DNA from: Mycolicibacterium sp. CH28
Lineage (GTDB): Bacteria > Actinomycetota > Actinomycetes > Mycobacteriales > Mycobacteriaceae
Assembly (NCBI RefSeq): GCF_004745805.1
Contig: NZ_SRLQ01000017.1
Coordinates: forward strand, 1 to 64,000
DNA length: 64,000 bases
Direction: 5' to 3'
The position numbers were made by a program, and so were the translations under genes. Below are positions 35,087 to 42,860 of this stretch, one piece after another (position 1 is the stretch's first letter; each line of letters opens with the position of its first letter). The notes beneath the pieces were generated by a model that was not told the DNA's origin, made no database searches, and worked only from the letters and a program-made list of their open reading frames with translations.

Positions 35087-35754
35087 TGGAAGATGCCCTC
35101 CCGCAATGCGGTGGCCACGGCACTGGTGCGGTCACCGACTCCGAGCTTGCGGTAGATCGAGCGCAAGTGGCTCTTCACCGTCTCGTCGCCGATCACCAGC
35201 TTGTTGGCGATGCCGCGGTTGGACAGCCCGGTCACCACGAACGACAGGATCTCACTTTCCCGTTGGGTCAGACCGTGCCTGGCACCGGGCCAGAACTCGT
35301 CACGCTGCAGCCGCGCGGCAGTGTCGACCGCCCGCGCGGCCAACCCGGGATCGATCGCCGTCGCGCCGCTGTGCACCAACTCCAATTGCCGGACGAGTTC
35401 GTCGCTGCTGATTCCCTTGAGCAGATAGCCCGACGCACCCACCCGCAACGCCTGGAACAGATACTGCTCGTCGTCGTAGACCGACAGCAGGATCACCTTG
35501 CGCTCGGGGTCACGCTCGCGCACCGACCGGCACACGTCGAGTCCGCTGGCGCCCTGCATCCGCACATCGCACAGCACGATGTCGGGTTTGAGACTGGCGA
35601 TGACGGTGAGCGCCTTCTCGACGCCGACGGCCTCGCCCACCACCCGCACCCTGTTCTTGAACGGGCCGAGCATGGCCTTGAGGCCCTCGATCACCATCTC
35701 GTGGTCATCGACGAGAACTACCCGCACAGGTCCGTTCGTCTCCGGCGCTGTCAT
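35083..35754 (-). CDS. NarL/LuxR-family response regulator
   Basis: 223 residues. Receiver domain with DDHEMV, phospho-acceptor Asp63 (IVLCDVRM) and Lys in LLKG; C-terminal LuxR HTH (GLTQRESEILSFVVTGLSNRGIANKL and VKSHLRSIYRKLGVGDRTSA). Cognate of the GAF kinase downstream. NarL-type regulators bind short inverted repeats; the palindrome at 35857-35874 in its own promoter region is a candidate site. Targets may include the adjacent rpe-tkt-prk and cbb genes (inference). Confidence 0.93.
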   Translation of the reverse strand: MTAPETNGPVRVVLVDDHEMVIEGLKAMLGPFKNRVRVVGEAVGVEKALTVIASLKPDIVLCDVRMQGASGLDVCRSVRERDPERKVILLSVYDDEQYLFQALRVGASGYLLKGISSDELVRQLELVHSGATAIDPGLAARAVDTAARLQRDEFWPGARHGLTQRESEILSFVVTGLSNRGIANKLVIGDETVKSHLRSIYRKLGVGDRTSAVATALREGIFQ

Positions 35755-35929
35755 GTGCGCCGCTCCTCCTCATCGCTGCGCTGTGCATCGTCGCCGGCGG
35801 TCATGCGACCACGATAGGCCACCGACCCTGTCCTACCCCGTCACTTAACTCGATCGGTCCCCCCTTCGGGGGACATCAGGCCCGGTGCTGCCGCCCTACC
35901 ATCTGCCCAGACACAAGGAGGTAAACCCG
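35755..35929. promoter_or_regulatory. Divergent region response regulator / rpe
   Basis: 175 bp holding both promoters. It contains the GTCCCCC...GGGGGAC palindrome and, at the rpe side, AAGGAGGT (35915-35922), an almost perfect ribosome site that decides the rpe start at 35930. Confidence 0.5.
35857..35874. promoter_or_regulatory. GC-rich palindrome upstream of rpe (arms GTCCCCC / GGGGGAC)
   Basis: Perfect 7-base arms around CTTC, about 56 bp upstream of the rpe start codon. No T-run. It resembles the palindrome upstream of nuoA (18294-18316) and the one before 39661, with the common core CCCCC-N(3-6)-GGGGG. Confidence 0.45.
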
Positions 35930-36625
35930 ATGAGCGTGACGACGATGCCGGCGCCGAAGCTGGTGGCCTCGGTGCTACCGGCCAACTTCGCCGAGCTGGG
36001 CCGCGATGTCGCGGCGATCGAGAAGGCTGGTATCGACCGCATCCAATGGGATGTGATGGACGGTTCGTTCGTCCCGAACCTGACCTTCGGCCCCGATGTC
36101 ATCGCCGCCAACCGCGACCGCACCACGATCGGGTTCGAAGCGCATCTGATGGTCGACGACCCCGACCCGATGTTGCATCGCTGGGTCGAGGCGGGCTGCC
36201 AGATCGTCATCGTCCACGCTGAAGCCTGCCGCCACCTGCATCGAACTCTCTCGCAGATAAGGGATCTGGGCGCCCGATCGGGTGTTGCGCTCAACCCGGC
36301 CACACCGCTGGAGGCCGTCGTCAACGTGCTCGACCTGACCGACCTGCTGCTGGTGATGACGGTCAATCCCGGCTTCGGCGGTCAACGTTACCTGTCCAGC
36401 ATGGAAGCCAAGATCAGCGCCGCCCGTGCTGAAATCGATCACCGCGCTTTGGATATCGAGCTCGAGGTCGACGGTGGCATCAGCCCGGCCACCATCGGCG
36501 CGGCAGCCGCCGCAGGCGCCGACGTGTTCTGCGCCGGCTCGGCGCTGTTCAGCGGCTCCGGCACCATGGCGGACCGCACCGCCGAGCTACGCGCCGCCGC
36601 AACCGAGAGGCTGGTTCTGCGATGA
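35930..36625 (+). CDS. rpe: Ribulose-phosphate 3-epimerase
   Basis: 231 residues from ATG 35930. TIM barrel interconverting xylulose-5-P and ribulose-5-P. Motifs: VASVLPANFAEL, RIQWDVMDGSFVPNLTFGP (metal ligands His/Asp region), EAHLMVDDP, MTVNPGFGGQRY and LEVDGGI. An in-frame ATG at 35885 is ignored because AAGGAGGT precedes 35930. ATGA overlap with transketolase, so rpe-tkt-prk form an operon dedicated to RuBP regeneration. Confidence 0.94.
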   Translation: MSVTTMPAPKLVASVLPANFAELGRDVAAIEKAGIDRIQWDVMDGSFVPNLTFGPDVIAANRDRTTIGFEAHLMVDDPDPMLHRWVEAGCQIVIVHAEACRHLHRTLSQIRDLGARSGVALNPATPLEAVVNVLDLTDLLLVMTVNPGFGGQRYLSSMEAKISAARAEIDHRALDIELEVDGGISPATIGAAAAAGADVFCAGSALFSGSGTMADRTAELRAAATERLVLR

Positions 36626-38670
36626 CCTTGGCACCCAACCGAATCGAGGACCAGGCCCGCACCAGCGAGCTCGACGCGCTGGCCGTCAACACGCTGCGGT
36701 TCCTTGCCGCCGACGGCGTGCAGGCAGCCAACAGCGGCCACCCCGGCCTGCCGCTCGGGGCAGCCGGGATCGGCTGGACGCTGTGGTCCCGGCATCTGCG
36801 CCACGATCCGACCAATCCGCAGTGGCCGGACCGGGACCGGTTCGTACTGTCGGCCGGACACGGTTCGATGCTGCTCTACGCGCTGCTGCACGTCTTCGGC
36901 TACGACATGCCGGTCAGCGAGCTGCGCCGGTTCCGGCAGCTGGGTTCGCGCACTCCCGGACACCCCGAGTACGGCCACACCCCCGGAGTGGAGACCACCA
37001 CCGGGCCGTTGGGGCAGGGACTGGCCAACGCCGTCGGCCTGGCGCTGGCCGAGCGAATGCTCGCCGCGCGGTGCAACACCGACGAGCACACCGTGGTCGA
37101 TCATCGGGTGTGGGTGCTGGCCGGCGACGGCTGCCTGATGGAGGGCATCAGCCACGAAGCGGCGTCACTGGCCGGGCGCCTCGGGCTTGGCAAGCTGGCA
37201 GTGATCTTCGACGACAACGACATCACCATCGACGGTCCGGCGCAACGTAGTTGCGCCGACGACGTAGAAGCCCGGTTCGCCGCCTACGGCTGGCACGTGC
37301 TGCGCGTCGAGGACGGCAACGACGTGCCGGCACTGGACCGCGCCTTTGCCCGCGCGCGGGACAACGAGGACCGCCCCACGTTCATCCGGGTGACGACCAC
37401 CATCGGCTACGGGGCCCCGGGTGTCGAAGGCACCCCGAAGGCGCACGGCAGCCCGCTGGGTCCCGAGACGCTCGCCGCGATGCGGGCGCGGCTGGACTGG
37501 CCCGACGCACAGTTCCACGTGCCGACGTCGGTCACCGCCACTGCGTCGGCAACCGCCGCACAGGGCGGCGCGGCCCGCGCGGTGTGGGAAGGTATGCATG
37601 CCGACTGGGCGGCAGCGAATCCCGGCCTTGCCCAGCACTTCCCACTCGATGGCGTTCCCGCACCCACCAATCCCGCCCTGCTCGCCGAGCTTGCCACTGC
37701 GACCCCCGGCTCGAAGATGGCTACCCGCAAGGCATCTGGTGCGGCGCTGACTGCACTGGCCGAGGCGTACCCGGCACTGATCGGCGGCTCGGCCGATCTG
37801 GCGGCGTCGACCAATACCGCGATCCCCGGCGGGGATGTCGCCCCTGGCGACTACGCCGGCCGCACGGTCCACTTCGGGATACGCGAACACGCGATGGCCG
37901 CCGTGATGAACGGCATCGCACTGCACGGCGGCCTACGGCCGTTCGGCAGTACCTTCCTGGTGTTCGCCGACTACTTGCGCCCGGCGCTGCGCCTCTCGGC
38001 GCTGATGCGGCTACCGGTCATCTACGTGTTCACCCACGACTCGGTGCACGTGGGTGAAGACGGCCCGACCCACCAGCCGATTGAGCAGCTCGAATCGCTG
38101 CGGCTGATCCCCGGGCTGACGGTGCTGCGCCCCGCCGACGCCGCCGAGACCGCCCTGGCCTGGGAGTTAGCCAGCACCACCCTGGACGGACCGACGGCGC
38201 TCGTCTTGTCCAGGCAGGACCTACCGGTGCTCGGTGCTGACGGCCTCGACGACGTTCGCGCCCACGGCGCGCGCATCGTCCGGGTGGCACCCGCGCCTGC
38301 CGATGTCGTGCTGGCCGCCTCCGGTTCCGAAGTCGCCCTGGCCCTGCAGGCCGCCGATCTGCTGGCCGGGCACGAGGTCAATGCCACGGTCGCGTCGGTG
38401 ATGTGCCGGGAACGGTTCGAAGCGGCGGCGCGCGCTGGATCCAGCGGATGGCCCGATGTGCCGGTGGTGTGGATCGAGGCGGGTGTGCCGGTCGGCTGGC
38501 GAGCGATCGCCGGCCCCCGCGACGCCGTGGTCGGGATCGACCGCTTCGGCGAAAGCGGCCCCGGCCCGCAGGTCGCCGAACACCTCGGCCTGTCGGCGAC
38601 CGCGGTGGCCGACGCCGCATTGCGTACCCTCGGCCGACCGGCCGGAGTTCCCCCAGATGTCAATGGTTGA
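36622..38670 (+). CDS. tkt: Transketolase (CBB operon copy)
   Basis: 682 residues. Thiamine-diphosphate enzyme of the regenerative phase. N-terminal AANSGHPGLPLGAAGIGWTLW, TPGVETTTGPLGQGLANAVG, TPP/Mg motif GDGCLMEGISHEA...FDDNDITIDG, and the transketolase pyrimidine domain with FGIREHAMAAVMNG and HDSVHVGEDGPTHQP. Full length. Coupled to rpe (ATGA) and overlapping the following prk start by 14 bp. Confidence 0.96.
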   Translation: MTLAPNRIEDQARTSELDALAVNTLRFLAADGVQAANSGHPGLPLGAAGIGWTLWSRHLRHDPTNPQWPDRDRFVLSAGHGSMLLYALLHVFGYDMPVSELRRFRQLGSRTPGHPEYGHTPGVETTTGPLGQGLANAVGLALAERMLAARCNTDEHTVVDHRVWVLAGDGCLMEGISHEAASLAGRLGLGKLAVIFDDNDITIDGPAQRSCADDVEARFAAYGWHVLRVEDGNDVPALDRAFARARDNEDRPTFIRVTTTIGYGAPGVEGTPKAHGSPLGPETLAAMRARLDWPDAQFHVPTSVTATASATAAQGGAARAVWEGMHADWAAANPGLAQHFPLDGVPAPTNPALLAELATATPGSKMATRKASGAALTALAEAYPALIGGSADLAASTNTAIPGGDVAPGDYAGRTVHFGIREHAMAAVMNGIALHGGLRPFGSTFLVFADYLRPALRLSALMRLPVIYVFTHDSVHVGEDGPTHQPIEQLESLRLIPGLTVLRPADAAETALAWELASTTLDGPTALVLSRQDLPVLGADGLDDVRAHGARIVRVAPAPADVVLAASGSEVALALQAADLLAGHEVNATVASVMCRERFEAAARAGSSGWPDVPVVWIEAGVPVGWRAIAGPRDAVVGIDRFGESGPGPQVAEHLGLSATAVADAALRTLGRPAGVPPDVNG

Positions 38671-39607
38671 CAAGATGATTCGGGTTCGCCGCTCCTCACG
38701 CGAGGACCGCCGTCGGCCGGTGTTGCTGGCGATCGCCGGGGACAGCGCAGCCGGCAAGACCACGGTGGCCAAGGGCATCGTCGACGCCCTTGGCCCGCAC
38801 CGGTGCACACTGCTGTCGACCGACGACTACCACCGCTATGACCGCTACGAGCGCGCCCACCAGCCGTTCACGGCGTTGCATCCCGACTGCCACCACCTGG
38901 GGATCCTGGCCCAGCACCTGCAACTGCTGGCCACCGGCCAGCCGATCCTCAAGCCGGTCTATGACCACAGCACCGGCCGGCTGATCCGCCCGCAGCTGGT
39001 CGAGCCAACCGAGGTCATCGTGGTCGAGGGGCTGTTACCCCTGCACAGCAAGTTGGCCCGGGCCTGCTTCGATATCACCGTCTACCTGGACCCTCCCGAG
39101 CACATCCGCCGGGGCTGGAAGGTCACCCGCGACACCACGACGCGTGGGTACACCGAGGAGCAGGTACTGGCGGAACTGATCGAGCGAGAGCCGGAATCGG
39201 CGGCCTTCATCCGCCCGCAGCGGGCCCACGCCGACATCGTCGTGCGCTTCGCCCCGATCGAGGCCCGCGACGACCCGCCCGGCACCCCGCTGTCGGCAGC
39301 GTTGCTGATGCGCACCACCGTCGGCCAGCCCGATCTCTCAGAAGCGTTGCAACCGGGCATGGCCCGCACCATGCATATGCGCCTGGCCCGTGACGCCGAC
39401 GGGCGACCGGTCGACAGTGTGCACGTGCACGGCTATGCCAGCCCAGAGGACCGGGCCACCGCCGAGAAGATGGTGTGGCATGCCCTGGGCCTGGACGGTT
39501 CGGCGCCGCCGGAGGCGCTGGGCCGGATCGGCGCCGACGAGCGCAGCACGCCGCTTGCCATCACCCAGATGCTGCTGCTGCACCACGTGCTGGCCGCCGC
39601 GCGGTGA
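38657..39607 (+). CDS. prk: Second phosphoribulokinase, class II-like
   Basis: 316 residues from ATG 38657; ATGs at 38663 and 38675 are alternatives. P-loop GDSAAGKTT at 28-36, DDYHRYDR, LKPVYDHSTG, and the EGLLPLHSKLAR...FDITVYLDPPEHIRRGWKVTRD region followed by FIRPQRAHADIVVRF align with the cyanobacterial/plant/archaeal class of PRK, not with the 2208-3092 gene. GGAG lies about 9 bases before 38657. Third gene of the rpe-tkt-prk operon. A uridine kinase-like side activity cannot be excluded from sequence alone. Confidence 0.88.
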   Translation: MSMVDKMIRVRRSSREDRRRPVLLAIAGDSAAGKTTVAKGIVDALGPHRCTLLSTDDYHRYDRYERAHQPFTALHPDCHHLGILAQHLQLLATGQPILKPVYDHSTGRLIRPQLVEPTEVIVVEGLLPLHSKLARACFDITVYLDPPEHIRRGWKVTRDTTTRGYTEEQVLAELIEREPESAAFIRPQRAHADIVVRFAPIEARDDPPGTPLSAALLMRTTVGQPDLSEALQPGMARTMHMRLARDADGRPVDSVHVHGYASPEDRATAEKMVWHALGLDGSAPPEALGRIGADERSTPLAITQMLLLHHVLAAAR

Positions 39608-39644
39608 GACGGGGACAAACCCGGAGACAGATAGGTGCCCGCCA

Positions 39645-39662
39645 ATCCCCTGATCGGGGGAT
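39645..39662. promoter_or_regulatory. GC-rich inverted repeat before the HAD gene
   Basis: Arms ATCCCC and GGGGAT pair around a short TGATCG centre and reach into the ATG at 39661. Similar in wording to the palindromes at 18294 and 35857 but with shorter arms. It could occlude the start codon as an RNA hairpin or be an operator; chance is not excluded. Confidence 0.3.
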
Positions 39663-40272
39663 GTCCGAGCCCGCTTGGCGGGTCCATACTGCCCGCGTGG
39701 TGGCAACGCTGGACACCCTTCCCCGGAGCCGTACGTTCTGGTGGGACCGGGCTCGCTGCGCGCACGCCGACGTGCCTGTGCTCGAGGCCGTCATCTTCGA
39801 CTTCGACGCCCGGCGCGGCGCCTGTGAGCAGGACGCGGTCATGTTTCGTGAGCTGATCTGGAGCCTGCACTGCGACAACATCCGGGTCGGGATCACCGCC
39901 GCGGACCAGCGGGCCCGGATCGAACCGTTGGTCCGGCAGCTGATCGGGGACGGGGTGGTCGAGGTGATGATCACCGGGGACGACGTCGCACGACCCAAAC
40001 CCGATCCCGAGGTGTATCACCGGGCGCTCCACGAGCTGGGCGTGCACCCGGCCAGCGCGATGGCCGTCGAGCATTCCCTGGCCGGATTGCGCACCGCGCG
40101 GTCGGCCGGCCTGGCCACGATCGTGGTCAGCAGTCATCACTTCCACGGCCGGGACGCCGCCGGCGCGGCGGCGGTGCAGGACAGATACGCCTGCGCCGAG
40201 CCGTTGACGGCGTATCGATGTCGCCGGCTGCACGAGCGGTGGTGGATCGACCACACCCGGCTCAGCGCCTAG
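39661..40272 (+). CDS. Reduced HAD-like protein (CbbY-related), possibly inactive
   Basis: 203 residues from ATG 39661; GTG 39700 is an alternative. VLEAVIFDFDARRGA corresponds to HAD motif I, but the residues after DFD are ARR instead of the usual G-T/V. VGITAADQ corresponds to motif II, VARPKPDPEVYHRAL to motif III with its Lys, and AVEHSLAGLRTARSAGL to motif IV with His where the second acid (usually Asp) is expected. Only about 25 residues separate motifs I and II, so the helical cap of CbbY phosphatases is missing. It follows the CBB operon and may be a degenerate CbbY (xylulose-1,5-bisphosphate phosphatase). Confidence 0.75.
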   Translation: MSEPAWRVHTARVVATLDTLPRSRTFWWDRARCAHADVPVLEAVIFDFDARRGACEQDAVMFRELIWSLHCDNIRVGITAADQRARIEPLVRQLIGDGVVEVMITGDDVARPKPDPEVYHRALHELGVHPASAMAVEHSLAGLRTARSAGLATIVVSSHHFHGRDAAGAAAVQDRYACAEPLTAYRCRRLHERWWIDHTRLSA

Positions 40273-40283
40273 ACAGGCGGGCC

Positions 40284-41807
40284 CTAGCTCTGGCCGCAGG
40301 CCGCCATGACGAGCTCACGTACCCGGGCGGCGTCGGCCTGCCCCTTGGTTGCCTTCATCACCGCACCGACGATCGCGCCGGCGGCCTGGACCTTGCCGCC
40401 GCGGATCTTCTCGGCGACGTCGGGTTGAGCCTCGAGAGCTTCATTGATGGCGGCCTGGATCAGCGAGTCGTCACGCACCAGTGCCAACCCACGACCGGCC
40501 ATCACCTGCTCGGGCTCACCCTCCCCGGCGAGCACACCCTCGATGACCTGACGGGCCAGCTTGTTCGACAGCTTGCCCTCGTCGACCAGCGCCACCACCT
40601 TGGCAACCTGGGCCGGTGTGATCCCCAGATCGGACACGGCCACCCCATTTTCATTGGCCTTCTGCACCAGGAAGTTGCCCCACCACGCGCGGGCGGACTC
40701 GCTGCTGGCGCCGTGCGCGACGGTCTCGGCCACCAGGTCGATGGCACCGGCGTTGACAAGGTCACGCATGACTTCGTCGGAGATGCCCCAGTCTTGCTGA
40801 ATCCGCTTGCGCGCCAACCACGGAAGCTCCGGAATGGTGCCGCGCAACCGCTCCACGAGTTCGGCGCTGGGCGCTACCGGCTCCAGGTCGGGCTCGGGGA
40901 AGTAGCGGTAGTCCTCGGCCGTCTCCTTGTCCCGGCCCGGCGAGGTGTAGCCGTCCTCGTGGAAGTGCCGAGTCTCCTGGTGGATCTTTCCGCCGGCGTC
41001 GAGAATGGCTGCTTGGCGGCGCATTTCGTAGCGAACGGCAACCTCGACACTCTTGAGCGAGTTGACGTTCTTGGTTTCGGTCCGGGTGCCGAACTCGATC
41101 TGCCCGATCGGCCGCAGCGACACATTGGCATCGCAACGCAACGATCCCTGGTCCATCCGCACATCGGAGACACCCAACGCGCGCAACATGTCCCGCAGCG
41201 CGGTCACGTAGGCGCGAGCCACCTCCGGCGCACGGTCCCCGGCGCCTTCGATGGGCTTGGTGACGATTTCGATCAGCGGTACCCCGGCACGGTTGACGTC
41301 GAGCAGCGAGGTGGTCGCGCCGTGGATACGACCGGTATCGCTGCCGATGTGGGTCAGCTTGCCGGTGTCCTCCTCCATGTGGGCACGCTCGATAGCGATC
41401 CGGAAGGTGGTGCCGTCGTCCAGCGGGACCTCGAGGTAACCGTCGAACGCGATGGGTTCGTCGTACTGCGAGATCTGGTAGTTCTTCGGCTGGTCGGGAT
41501 AGAAGTAGTTCTTCCGCGCGAAGCGGCACCACGGCGCGATCTGGCAGTTCAATGCCAGCCCGATGCGGATGGCCGACTCGACGGCGGCCGCATTGAGCAC
41601 CGGCAGCGCTCCCGGCAGTCCGAGGCACACCGGGCATACCTGGGTGTTTGGCTCGGCGCCGAACGTCGTGGAACAGGCGCAGAACATCTTGGTGGCCGTC
41701 GACAGCTCGACGTGCACCTCCAGACCGAGCACCGGGTCGAACCGGGCCACGACGTCGTCGTAGTCCAGCAGTTCGGCCTCGGCGGGCGAAGTGCGCACAG
41801 TAGTCAT
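40284..41807 (-). CDS. gatB: Asp-tRNA(Asn)/Glu-tRNA(Gln) amidotransferase subunit B
   Basis: 507 residues. Kinase/amidating subunit of GatCAB, which converts Glu-tRNA(Gln) and Asp-tRNA(Asn). Contains the start LGLEVHVELST, the zinc-site CACSTTFG...CPVCLGLPG, GVPLIEIVT, and the C-terminal tail and YqeY-like domain. ATG overlaps the stop of the membrane protein upstream (ATGA). Marks the change from the CBB island to conserved housekeeping chromosome. Confidence 0.97.
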   Translation of the reverse strand: MTTVRTSPAEAELLDYDDVVARFDPVLGLEVHVELSTATKMFCACSTTFGAEPNTQVCPVCLGLPGALPVLNAAAVESAIRIGLALNCQIAPWCRFARKNYFYPDQPKNYQISQYDEPIAFDGYLEVPLDDGTTFRIAIERAHMEEDTGKLTHIGSDTGRIHGATTSLLDVNRAGVPLIEIVTKPIEGAGDRAPEVARAYVTALRDMLRALGVSDVRMDQGSLRCDANVSLRPIGQIEFGTRTETKNVNSLKSVEVAVRYEMRRQAAILDAGGKIHQETRHFHEDGYTSPGRDKETAEDYRYFPEPDLEPVAPSAELVERLRGTIPELPWLARKRIQQDWGISDEVMRDLVNAGAIDLVAETVAHGASSESARAWWGNFLVQKANENGVAVSDLGITPAQVAKVVALVDEGKLSNKLARQVIEGVLAGEGEPEQVMAGRGLALVRDDSLIQAAINEALEAQPDVAEKIRGGKVQAAGAIVGAVMKATKGQADAARVRELVMAACGQS

Positions 41808-42502
41808 GGCTCGATCTTATTCGGCGCGTCCTCAGCCGACCCCGCCCCATCAGCCAGCCGGGCGCTGAGACCGAGTCGGTGCAGGTAGCGGCGAATCACC
41901 ACGACGATGCCGATGATGAGCGCACACGTCGACACCAGCGAGACCACCTGGTTGACCGCCTGCGCGATATCGGCCGAGAAGTTGTAGATCACGGCGACCG
42001 CCAACCCCGCCACGAGCAGGTTCACGATGCCGCACCAGAAGCTCAGGTGCAGGTGCATCCGGTGATATGCCCGCTGGGAGCGCGGTGACCAGGCCTGCTC
42101 GGCACTGAGCTGCGCGATACGGCCGGGCCGTAGGCGCTCGACGAGCGACTCGGTCAGCGGACGACCCACGACGGCGCTGCCGCAGAAGAACAACGCCAGC
42201 ACAACTCCCGGGATGGTGTTGGACACCTGCGCGACGCGGGGGTCCCCCGTCACCAGAGCGACGATCAGACTCAGACCGAAGTTGGCCAGCAGAAATCCGG
42301 AAAGCAGATCGAACGTGCGGCTTCGGATCACCTTCACCAACACCTGCGCGCCGGCCACCACGGTGGCCGCGATCAGCGCGGCGAGCTCCGGCTGGCCGAT
42401 CAGCCGCATCCCGTAGAAGACCCCGAGCGACGGCCCGATGCTCACCACCACCTCGCGCAATGAGCGGCGGGTGTCGAACCGAGATTGGGGCACAGCGCTC
42501 AC
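41804..42502 (-). CDS. VC0807-like integral membrane protein
   Basis: 232 residues from GTG 42502. About six hydrophobic helices (for example LAALIAATVVAGAQVLVKVI, LLSGFLLANFGLSLIVALV, GVVLALFFCGSAVVG, LVSTCALIIGIVVVI) and a polar C-terminus. Belongs by pattern to the VC0807/DUF3159-like family of uncharacterised membrane proteins. Translationally coupled to gatB. Function unknown. Confidence 0.8.
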   Translation of the reverse strand: MSAVPQSRFDTRRSLREVVVSIGPSLGVFYGMRLIGQPELAALIAATVVAGAQVLVKVIRSRTFDLLSGFLLANFGLSLIVALVTGDPRVAQVSNTIPGVVLALFFCGSAVVGRPLTESLVERLRPGRIAQLSAEQAWSPRSQRAYHRMHLHLSFWCGIVNLLVAGLAVAVIYNFSADIAQAVNQVVSLVSTCALIIGIVVVIRRYLHRLGLSARLADGAGSAEDAPNKIEP

Positions 42503-42588
42503 AACGGGCCAACGTATGCGCCGAAGCTGTGCGCTATTGCCAGTCGGGTGGAGGTCAGCCCAATCCCATTACTGCGCGATTGCGTCCG

Positions 42589-42860
42589 TCACGCGGTGCG
42601 ATAGAGCTGGGAGTCGACGGCAGCCAAGATGTGGCGCTGATCGAACGGACGGCGGGCGGTCAGCACACCGAGACTGACGGTCACCGTCTCGGCGACCCCG
42701 GAAGCCGCACGATGAGCTGCAGACCGCCGGTGTCGAACACCGCACCGTGCTGCCCGCCGTTGCTCAGGTGCGCCTGAATCTGCGCCACTACGTCGCGCCC
42801 CAGCAGCGCATCCAGCCGTGAACCGATCCGCCGAGATACGGCCAACCGGGATCTCAGCCG
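42589..42860 (-). pseudogene. Frame-broken remnant of a GGDEF-like domain
   Basis: Between pfkA and the membrane-protein gene no intact gene fits, but three frames read in order like the end of a GGDEF domain: VGRISADRFTA (degenerate GGDEF loop), then DALLGRDVVAQIQAHLS, then VTVSLGVLTARRPFDQ...HILAAVDSQLYRTA ending at TGA 42589-42591. At least two frameshifts separate these pieces and no start is visible. It overlaps the pfkA end. Most likely a decayed diguanylate-cyclase-type gene. Confidence 0.4.

Noticed and set aside
35755..35815. Extra small gene upstream of the response regulator
   Set aside because: Ser/Arg-rich translation with no ribosome site, overlapping the promoter region.
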